The position numbers and the translations under genes are program-made. A stretch of DNA of 28,612 bases from Helicobacteraceae bacterium (GTDB lineage: Bacteria; Campylobacterota; Campylobacteria; Campylobacterales; SZUA-545), in NCBI GenBank assembly GCA_031273735.1, contig JAISRI010000046.1, positions 1-28,612 on the forward strand, given 5' to 3'. This document shows positions 1 through 6,037 of this stretch, piece after piece (the first letter of the stretch is position 1; each line of letters opens with the position of its first letter). The notes below the pieces were generated by a model. It was not told the DNA's origin, ran no database searches, and saw only the letters and a list, made by a program, of their open reading frames with translations.

Positions 1-176
1 AGGCGTATTTAACCGATCTAATCTGGAATTATTTCGCCGCCGCCCGCGCTAAATACGACGAGCTACAACAAACGCCCTCAAAAGTCGACGAAGCGCTAGC
101 GATCGGCGCGAAAAAAGCCAAAAAAATCGCCGCCGAAAAGATGGCAAAGATTCGCGACGCGGTAGGTATCCTCTAA
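1..176 (+). CDS. trpS: Tryptophanyl-tRNA synthetase, C-terminal end (partial)
   Basis: Only the last 57 codons are present, read in the frame starting at base 3 and ending with TAA at 174-176. The visible peptide runs from AYLTDLIWNYF through a lysine/alanine-rich helix to the end DAVGIL. That matches the C-terminal helical tail of bacterial class I tryptophanyl-tRNA synthetases, where a GAxKAxxIA..KM.K..xAVG pattern closes the anticodon-binding domain. The protein would charge tRNA-Trp in the cytoplasm. The catalytic HIGH and KMSKS motifs lie outside the window, so the call rests on the tail alone. A hairpin with a T-tract overlaps the stop codon and probably ends the transcript. Confidence 0.72.
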   Translation, partial: AYLTDLIWNYFAAARAKYDELQQTPSKVDEALAIGAKKAKKIAAEKMAKIRDAVGIL

Positions 177-189
177 ACCGCCTTTTTTT
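159..189 (+). terminator. Probable intrinsic terminator of trpS
   Basis: GCGGT (159-163) pairs with ACCGC (177-181), and the inner AGG/CCT (164-166/170-172) extends the stem across a 4-nt bulge. A run of seven T follows at 183-189. The structure overlaps the last codons and stop of trpS and separates it from the ABC operon. Confidence 0.5.
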
Positions 190-244
190 CAAAACCCGAC
201 CAAAAACTACCCAAACGCAATAGAGAGCTTTAAGCAAAATCGGT

Positions 245-250
245 TATACT
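245..250 (+). promoter_or_regulatory. Candidate -10 box of the ABC-cooS operon
   Basis: TATACT lies 38 nt upstream of the first ATG of the ABC ATPase, in the short gap after the trpS terminator. A clear -35 is not visible, which is common for sigma-70 promoters in Campylobacterota. The start would be followed by an AAGGA ribosome site at 276-280. Confidence 0.4.
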
Positions 251-287
251 AATAAAGTCGATAGACATTATAAACAAGGATCGAGTA

Positions 288-1076
288 ATGCGGCGAGGCA
301 AAGCGGCTTTAGCGGATAAGACGCCGCAAAACGGCGCGCCGCTTTTAGAAGCGAAAAACCTTTCGCTCTCTTACGCGGGCAAATACGCCTTTCGCGATCT
401 CTCGTTTGCCGTTCGCGAGCGCGAAATTGTCGCGCTTTTGGGTAAATCTGGGTGCGGCAAGACTTCGGCTCTTTGCGTCGCGGGGGCGTTAATTCCTCCT
501 AGCGAAGGCGAAACGCTTTTCGAGGGAGAAACGCTTCGCGCCCCGACGCCCAAAGTTTCGATGGTCTTTCAAGAGCCTAATTTGCTTCCTTGGCTAACGG
601 TGGAGCGCAACGTTTCGTTCGCGCTGGAACTTAAAAGCCTTCGCGTCGCCAAAAAGGAGCGCAAAGAGCGCGTCGCGGCGGCGCTAGACGAGGCGGGGCT
701 TGCCTACGCGGCAAAGCGCTTTCCCAACGAGCTGAGCGGCGGAATGGCGCAACGAGCGGCGCTTGCGCGAATGTTGGTTCGGCAGGCAAAACTAACGCTT
801 CTCGACGAACCGTTTTCCGCGCTAGACGCCGTTACGCGCCAAACGATGCAGAGGCTTTTAAGAACGCTGATGCGCCGCCATAGCGCTTCGGCGCTGATCG
901 TAACGCACGACATCGACGAGGCGTTGCTGATCGCCGATCGCGTTTTGTTAATGCGCTCAAGCGGCGAACTAAGCGAATGGAACGTCAATGCCGCTTTGGG
1001 CGAAGAGGACGAACGCGAACGGCGATCGGCGGGTTTTCTCGATCTTCGCGAGGAGATCGCGGCGCGTCTCGATTGA
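288..1076 (+). CDS. NitT/TauT-type ABC importer, ATP-binding protein
   Basis: This is the cytoplasmic ATPase that powers a small-solute importer of the nitrate/sulfonate/taurine (NrtD/SsuB/TauB) class. It is 262 aa, the normal length. Visible motifs are Walker A GKSGCGKT (residues 52-59), Q-loop VFQEPNLLPW (about 93-102; the LLPW ending is typical of this class), signature LSGGM (149-153), Walker B LTLLDEP ending at 175, D-loop SALD, and the switch His207 in IVTHD. The ATG is preceded by AAGGA with 7 nt spacing. It is the first gene of a unit with a binding protein, a permease and a CooS homologue. The motifs do not reveal the substrate. The signature reads LSGGM rather than LSGGQ, which also occurs in functional members. 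Confidence 0.9.
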   Translation: MRRGKAALADKTPQNGAPLLEAKNLSLSYAGKYAFRDLSFAVREREIVALLGKSGCGKTSALCVAGALIPPSEGETLFEGETLRAPTPKVSMVFQEPNLLPWLTVERNVSFALELKSLRVAKKERKERVAAALDEAGLAYAAKRFPNELSGGMAQRAALARMLVRQAKLTLLDEPFSALDAVTRQTMQRLLRTLMRRHSASALIVTHDIDEALLIADRVLLMRSSGELSEWNVNAALGEEDERERRSAGFLDLREEIAARLD

Positions 1077-1126
1077 CGATCGGCTTTAGCCGCCGGCCGG
1101 CGGATAAATAAAACAAAGGAACAAAA

Positions 1127-2314
1127 ATGCCTTTCCAAAACAACGTTTCCAGACGCGAGTTTCTCAAACTCTCTGCGCTCTTAACGGGCGCTATAACGGT
1201 TCCGCAAGTCGCGAACGCCGTCGGCGAAAAGGCTGCGGATAACCGCGTAAAGATCGGGTATCTACCCATAACGGACGGCGCGCCGCTACTGATCGCGCAC
1301 GCCAAAAAGCTATACGAAGCCGAAGGGCTAGAGGCGGATAAACCCGTCTTGTTCCGATCGTGGTCGCAAATTGCAGAGGCGTTTATGGCGCGCCAGATCA
1401 ACCTCGTGCATCTGCTTTCGCCGATTACCGTTTGGGCGCGTTACGGATCAAAATTTCCAGCGAGAGTTACGGCGTGGAATCACATGGCGGGATCGGCGCT
1501 TACCGTCGCGCTCGATATAAACTCGGTTAAAGATTTGGGCGGCAAAAGCGTGGCGATCCCCTTTTGGTATTCGATTCACAACGTGGTTTTGCAAAAGATT
1601 TTGCGAAAAGCGGGGTTGAAAATTATCACAAAGCCTAAACCAAAACTTGCCGCAGACGAAACGTCGCTGATCGTTATGTCGCCCGCCGATATGGCTCCCG
1701 CTTTGGCGCAGAAGTCGATCGCGGGATTTATAGTCGCCGAACCGTTCAACGCGGCGGCGGAGCTTAAAGGAGTCGGCAAGGTGTTGCGCTTTACCGGCGA
1801 CGTATGGAATAACCACGCTTGTTGCGTAGTTTTTCAGCACCAACAAGACCTTGACGAGCGCCCCGAATGGTCGCAAAAGGTCGTCAATGCGATCGTCAAA
1901 GCGCAGCTATGGATGCGCGATCATCGCCCCGAAACCGCCGCGATTTTGGCAAACGACGGCGAAAACAAATACACGCCCTTTCCAAAAGCGGCGTTGGAGC
2001 GCGTTTTGATACCAAACGCCGAACTCGACGCGGCGTATCTAAAAAGCGGCGCAAATACGCATAGCGCGTGGAATCGCGCTCGGATCGACTTTCAGCCCTA
2101 TCCGTTTCCGTCATACACGGAGGCGCTTATCAAGGAGCTGCGCGAAACGATCGTGGAGGGCGACAACTCCTTTCTGAAAACGCTCGATCCAGTTTTCGCC
2201 GCGCGCGATCTGATCGACGAACGCTTCGCGCGCGTCGCGATAGAAAAGGCGGGCGGATTAAGCGCGTTTGGCGTTACGGGCGGTTGGAGCCGCAAAGAGC
2301 TAATTGAGGCGTAG
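1127..2314 (+). CDS. Tat-exported NrtA/SsuA-like substrate-binding protein of ABC importer
   Basis: This 395-aa protein is the periplasmic solute receptor of the importer. The N-terminus carries a twin-arginine signal, SRREFLK at residues 8-14, then a hydrophobic stretch and a likely ANA cleavage site near residue 31. The mature part opens with KIGYLPITDGAPLLIAHAK, typical of the NMT1/NrtA/SsuA fold, and continues with the ADMAPALAQKSIAGFIVAEPF segment common to nitrate and bicarbonate receptors. A good AAAGGAA ribosome site precedes the ATG. Tat export implies folding, and possibly cofactor loading, before secretion. The ligand cannot be read from sequence: nitrate, sulfonate, bicarbonate or a metal-ligand complex are all possible. 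Its place directly upstream of the permease and CooS links the ligand to that enzyme. Confidence 0.85.
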   Translation: MPFQNNVSRREFLKLSALLTGAITVPQVANAVGEKAADNRVKIGYLPITDGAPLLIAHAKKLYEAEGLEADKPVLFRSWSQIAEAFMARQINLVHLLSPITVWARYGSKFPARVTAWNHMAGSALTVALDINSVKDLGGKSVAIPFWYSIHNVVLQKILRKAGLKIITKPKPKLAADETSLIVMSPADMAPALAQKSIAGFIVAEPFNAAAELKGVGKVLRFTGDVWNNHACCVVFQHQQDLDERPEWSQKVVNAIVKAQLWMRDHRPETAAILANDGENKYTPFPKAALERVLIPNAELDAAYLKSGANTHSAWNRARIDFQPYPFPSYTEALIKELRETIVEGDNSFLKTLDPVFAARDLIDERFARVAIEKAGGLSAFGVTGGWSRKELIEA

Positions 2315-3059
2315 TTTTCTGTTTGTTGCGCCGCCGCTTGCGGGGCTTGCGCTGTTCGTAGCGATTTGGCACGTCGGCGTAGAGGCGTTAGCGCAGACGT
2401 CGCCGATGGCGGGCTATTTCACGCCCAAAAGCGCCTTTGAAGCTATGTTTCGCCTCGCCCTTTCGGACGATATTTGGGCGCATACGATCGACAGTATGCG
2501 CCGCGTTTTTATCGGGCTGCTCATCGCGATCGCGATAGGAACGCCCATCGGCATTGCGATCGGCGTTTCGCGTATGTTCGAGCGCTCCTCAGGCTTGCTC
2601 TTTCAACTACTGCGTATGGTTAGCCCGCTTTCGTGGATGCCGATCGCCGTAATAGCCTTTGGCGTAGGCGACGCGCCCGTCTATTTTTTACTCTCTATCG
2701 TGGGAATATGGCCGATCGCGCTAGGCGCGGCGGCGGGCGTAAAGGCGATCGATCCGCAGTGGTTAATGCTCGCTAAAAGTATGGTCGCAACTAAAACGGA
2801 GATTTTATTTCGTATTATTTTTCCAGCGATTTTAGATCATATTTTAACGGGCGTTCGTCTTTCGATCGGGGTAATATGGATCGTCCTCGTGCCGGCTGAA
2901 ATGCTAGGAGTTCAATCGGGGTTGGGATATTTTATTTTAGATTGCCGCGATCGTATGGAATACGACGAACTATTAGCCGCGATCATATACATAGGTATTT
3001 TAGGCGGCGCGCTTGATTTTCTCGCGCGATTTTTACGCAATTTTTTAGCGAGAGGATAG
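2304..3059 (+). CDS. NitT/TauT-type ABC importer, permease
   Basis: This is an inner-membrane permease of 251 aa with about six hydrophobic segments, the first at roughly residues 6-28. The cytoplasmic coupling (EAA) loop is visible as AAAGVKAIDPQWLMLAKSM followed by the IIFPAILDHILTGVR stretch, the standard docking site for the ATPase. The chosen start is TTG at 2304, which overlaps the end of the binding-protein gene by 11 nt. It gives the normal N-terminal length, and no better ATG exists before the first membrane segment. The stop is 4 nt from the next gene, so this gene and the CooS homologue are almost certainly co-translated. Confidence 0.87.
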   Translation: MRRSFLFVAPPLAGLALFVAIWHVGVEALAQTSPMAGYFTPKSAFEAMFRLALSDDIWAHTIDSMRRVFIGLLIAIAIGTPIGIAIGVSRMFERSSGLLFQLLRMVSPLSWMPIAVIAFGVGDAPVYFLLSIVGIWPIALGAAAGVKAIDPQWLMLAKSMVATKTEILFRIIFPAILDHILTGVRLSIGVIWIVLVPAEMLGVQSGLGYFILDCRDRMEYDELLAAIIYIGILGGALDFLARFLRNFLARG

Positions 3060-3063
3060 ATAA

Positions 3064-5013
3064 ATGGGGCATAATCACGACGGCGATCATAACCATAGCC
3101 ATATTAACGATTACATAGAAGCCGTAGCGGCATATAAAAAGAGCTTTCCAAGCGCAGCGAAAACGCGCGAAGAAACGCCCGATCTAGCGACAAGAGAGAT
3201 GTTAAGGTTTTTTGCCGATAAAGGTATAGAAACGCTATTTGATCGTTTCGATCGTCAAAAGCCGCAATGCACGTTTGGCATAGGCGGATCGTGTTGCAAA
3301 ATCTGCATTATGGGACCGTGTAAAATTACCGAAAAATCTCCTCGCGGCGTATGCGGCGCTAACGCCGATCTGATCGTAGCTAGAAATCTGCTAAGAATGA
3401 TCGCCGCGGGCGTATCGGCGCACGGCGCTAGAGGCAGAGAGTGTATGTTGGCGTTAAAAGCGGTAGGCGAAGGCAGATTAAATATGCCGATCGAAGGCGC
3501 GCAAAAACTGAAATCTTGCGCGAAAACGCTAGGTATCGCCACAGACGATCGCGATCTAAACGCGATCGCTTCCGATCTTGCCGATCTGCTTATAGAAGAT
3601 CTCTCCCGCGCCTATCCTGGCGATCATAAAACGTTAAAGGCGTTTGCCGCGAGCGAACGTATAGAGGTATGGAGCAAATTAGACCTGTTGCCTATTAGCG
3701 CTTACGCCGAAGTATTCGAGGCGTTTCACCGCACAAGCACGGGAACCGACGGCGATTGGCGCAACGTAATGCGGCAATTTACGCGGTGCGCTCTAGCGTT
3801 TGCGTGGAGTAGCGTTTTGGGTTCGTCGATAGCGATGGATTCTCTATTCGGTCTGCCCAAACGAAGCAGATTATTATGCAATATCGGAGCGCTAAAAGAG
3901 GGCTTTGTAAATATCGCCGTTCATGGACATTCGCCCGTTATGGTTAGCGCGATAATCAAGGCGGGACGAAGCGCAAAATATATTGATAAAGCAAAGGCGA
4001 TCGGAGCGAAAGGAATCGAGTTTTACGGAATATGCTGTTCGGGCTTATCCGCAATGTATCGTTACGGCGGCGTAATACCTTTATCGAACGCCGCAGGAGC
4101 GGAGCTTGTCGTAGGAACGGGAGCGCTGGATTTATGGGTCGCCGACGTGCAGGACGTCTATCCTACTATTATGGAGGTGGCAAACTGCTTCAAAACCGTC
4201 GTTGTAACGACTAGCGATTCGGCGCGGCTAATCGGCGCGGAGTTTTACGGGTTTGATCATACGCATAGCAATATAGGCGATGCGGAAAAACTCGCCGAAA
4301 AGATCGTAGAAAGAGCTATCGAAAGCTATGCGGATCGCCGCGATATTCCGCGCTATATCCCGCATTATGAGATCGCCGCGGATATTGGCTTTAGCGTAGA
4401 AAATATCGTCGAAGACGTAGGCTTAGAAAAGATATTAGAAGCGCTGCGAAAAGGGCGGATCAAAGGGATTGTTAATTTAGTCGGTTGCAGTAACCCGCGA
4501 ACGGTTTATGAAAAAGCGGTGGTAGAGGTCGCCAAAGGGTTAATAGCAAACGACGTTTTAACGCTTACAAACGGGTGCGCCTCTTTCGCGCTGTTAAAAC
4601 AGGGATTATGCGCCGTAGAGGGCGCGAAAATGGCGGGCGAAGGTTTAAGAGAGTTTCTTGGCGATTCTCTGCCCCCGATTTGGCATTTTGGCGAATGTTT
4701 AGACAACGCCCGCGCTTCGGCTCTTTTTAAGGCGCTTGCGCATTTAGCTAATAGAGCAATCAAAGATATGCCCTTTGCGTTCGCCAGCCCCGAATGGTCA
4801 AACGAAAAGGGTTTGGGCGCGGCGGCGGCGTTTAGAACGCTGGGGATCAACTCTTATCACTGCGTTTATCCTCCCGTTGCGGCGTCAAAAGCGGTCGAAA
4901 AGTGGCTTTACGAAGAGACGAAAGAGCTTTTCGGCGCGGTTATGCGCGTCAATCTCGATCCCGCCGCGTTGGTCGCCGAGATCGTCGAGGATTTGAACGC
5001 CAAAAAGCTATAA
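3064..5013 (+). CDS. cooS: CooS-family (Ni,Fe-CO dehydrogenase-like) protein with an altered active-site ligand
   Basis: At 649 aa this is a full-length homologue of the catalytic subunit of anaerobic CO dehydrogenase. The D- and B-cluster cysteines are intact (C69, C77, C78, C81, C86, C97). Compared with my recollection of the Carboxydothermus CODH-II sequence, the C-cluster ligands His261 (HGHSP, 287-291), Cys295 (GICCSG, 324/325), Cys446 (C475), Cys476 (C505) and Cys526 (C545) are present. The position of Cys333, normally within DYQCIQP, reads DVQDVYP with Asp364. Lys563 (K582) and His93 (H120) are kept, but His96, His99 and His102 are replaced by R, E and L. The N-terminus is His-rich (H3, H5, H9, H11, H13). 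No cooC, cooF or acetyl-CoA synthase gene is adjacent. Known CooS proteins that lack a C-cluster cysteine can carry an Fe/S/O hybrid cluster and have no CO activity, so the annotated reaction is doubtful. Confidence 0.88.
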   Translation: MGHNHDGDHNHSHINDYIEAVAAYKKSFPSAAKTREETPDLATREMLRFFADKGIETLFDRFDRQKPQCTFGIGGSCCKICIMGPCKITEKSPRGVCGANADLIVARNLLRMIAAGVSAHGARGRECMLALKAVGEGRLNMPIEGAQKLKSCAKTLGIATDDRDLNAIASDLADLLIEDLSRAYPGDHKTLKAFAASERIEVWSKLDLLPISAYAEVFEAFHRTSTGTDGDWRNVMRQFTRCALAFAWSSVLGSSIAMDSLFGLPKRSRLLCNIGALKEGFVNIAVHGHSPVMVSAIIKAGRSAKYIDKAKAIGAKGIEFYGICCSGLSAMYRYGGVIPLSNAAGAELVVGTGALDLWVADVQDVYPTIMEVANCFKTVVVTTSDSARLIGAEFYGFDHTHSNIGDAEKLAEKIVERAIESYADRRDIPRYIPHYEIAADIGFSVENIVEDVGLEKILEALRKGRIKGIVNLVGCSNPRTVYEKAVVEVAKGLIANDVLTLTNGCASFALLKQGLCAVEGAKMAGEGLREFLGDSLPPIWHFGECLDNARASALFKALAHLANRAIKDMPFAFASPEWSNEKGLGAAAAFRTLGINSYHCVYPPVAASKAVEKWLYEETKELFGAVMRVNLDPAALVAEIVEDLNAKKL

Positions 5014-5034
5014 GCCGATCTTGGCGAGATCGGT
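5014..5034 (+). other. Small hairpin just after cooS
   Basis: CCGATCT (5015-5021) and AGATCGG (5027-5033) form a perfect 7-bp stem with a 5-nt loop immediately after the cooS stop codon. No T-tract follows, so it is a weak terminator at best. It could instead protect the 3' end of the message. Confidence 0.35.
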
Positions 5035-5188
5035 CTATAAAAATAAGCGGCGCGATAACTATAATTTTTACGCTCTCGCGCGATTTATAAAAAAACGCGC
5101 CAGTCGCTAAACGAAGCTGGGAGATAAGTTTTTCGTATTGAACAAAAACGGAGCGTTTTCTTAAACGATCTAGCAAAGTTTAGCGATT

Positions 5189-5217
5189 AAAATCGGCGGA
5201 AAAACTCCGCCAATTTT
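5189..5217. terminator. Bidirectional intrinsic terminator between convergent genes
   Basis: GGCGGA (5195-5200) and TCCGCC (5206-5211) form a stem with an AAAAC loop. They are flanked by AAAAT on the left and ATTTT on the right, which extend the stem across one mismatch and provide a T-tract on either strand. It lies between the plus-strand cooS unit and the minus-strand LPP20-like gene that stops at 5243, so it can serve both. Confidence 0.68.
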
Positions 5218-5242
5218 GGTTAAGGAGCCGACCTAAACAATA

Positions 5243-5749
5243 TTAAAATCCCGATAATACGCGATACCATCTGCGCCCGTCAAGTTTAACTTCCATTTCG
5301 ACTTGGCATAATCCGTCCTTGAATACCGTTTCAAGGATTTCGGCGTTGCGAATAATCGCGTACATCTGCGTTCGCACCGTAGAGCTTTGAGCCACCGCGT
5401 CTTTTAGCGTGTCTTTAGCGTTGATTCTGATGCCATACATCTTTTCGCCAAGTTGCCTATAAGCGTCGAGAATAGCCGCCCTCTTCGCTAAAACCAAAGC
5501 CTGCGCAGGCGAAATTGTGCTTTCTGGCGAAACGCCCATACCAATCGCTCTGACGGTGATAATATTCGTCGGTTGCAAAATCGGCGAGTTTGGGATTAGA
5601 TACTCCTCCGTTTCGTCGATTCTGGGCAGAGGTTGTTGCGGCGCGATCTGCGTCGGGGCGGGTTCATAAACCACCTCTTCAACCACATATTCGGGTTCCG
5701 CCGCGATCGCCATCGCGCCTACCAAAACCCATATTGCAAACTTTCTCAT
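5243..5749 (-). CDS. LPP20/FlgP-like secreted envelope protein
   Basis: This 168-aa protein has a signal peptide (residues 1-17, ending AIAA before EPEY), a proline/glutamate-rich linker (about 18-60) and a conserved domain (about 63-168). The domain contains ISPAQALVLAKRAAILDAYRQLGEKMYG and a DGLCQVEMEVKLD strand near the end. This pattern belongs to the LPP20 family. Its best-known Campylobacter member, FlgP, forms the basal disk of the flagellar motor at the outer membrane. No lipobox cysteine is present at the cleavage site, so unlike typical LPP20 proteins it would be soluble or periplasmic rather than a lipoprotein. AAGGAG stands 10 nt before the ATG. No flagellar genes are nearby, so a flagellar role is inference from the family. 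Confidence 0.66.
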   Translation of the reverse strand: MRKFAIWVLVGAMAIAAEPEYVVEEVVYEPAPTQIAPQQPLPRIDETEEYLIPNSPILQPTNIITVRAIGMGVSPESTISPAQALVLAKRAAILDAYRQLGEKMYGIRINAKDTLKDAVAQSSTVRTQMYAIIRNAEILETVFKDGLCQVEMEVKLDGRRWYRVLSGF

Positions 5750-6037
5750 CGCTTTTTGGCTCCTTTTTTTGACTATTAAGCCAGCAAAAGCAACCGCCGT
5801 TCCAATTTAATCGCCTTATTGCCGTTCTCGTCATTTGCGCAAGCGAGTTCTCCAAAAAACGGCTTTTTCGCCGCAAAAATCGCGAGCGATTTATGGATAC
5901 CCCGATTTGCGTTTTTGGAGCGAGGAAAGCTAAAACCAGCTCGGCAAAACCTCGTTTAATCGCTTACGTCAAACTTTGTTTAACGATACAGATTGAAGGC
6001 AAACGCGCTTCAATCTAATCGCGGGCGAAAGATTTCG
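5750..6037. other. Gene-free gap between rpoD and the LPP20-like gene
   Basis: No open frame here has coding character or a ribosome site. The only structure seen is the hairpin at 5990-6016 near the rpoD stop. A promoter for the downstream minus-strand gene is expected in 5760-5850, but no convincing -10 box was found. Confidence 0.5.
5990..6016 (-). terminator. Hairpin downstream of rpoD, possible terminator
   Basis: AGATTGAAG (5990-5998) and CTTCAATCT (6008-6016) are perfectly complementary over 9 bp with a 9-nt loop, about 20 nt past the rpoD stop codon on the minus strand. There is no strong T-tract on that strand, so termination efficiency is uncertain. Confidence 0.45.

Noticed and set aside
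985..1401. Minus-strand open frames opposite the ABC ATPase and binding protein
   Set aside because: They are antisense to well-supported genes and have no domain or start signal.
5101..5190. A long-range pairing CGCTAAAC/GTTTAGCG and a small AAAACG/CGTTTT hairpin as a possible small RNA
   Set aside because: The stems are short, AT-rich and separated by a large loop. There is no promoter or terminator arrangement that would define an RNA gene other than the shared terminator at 5189-5217.
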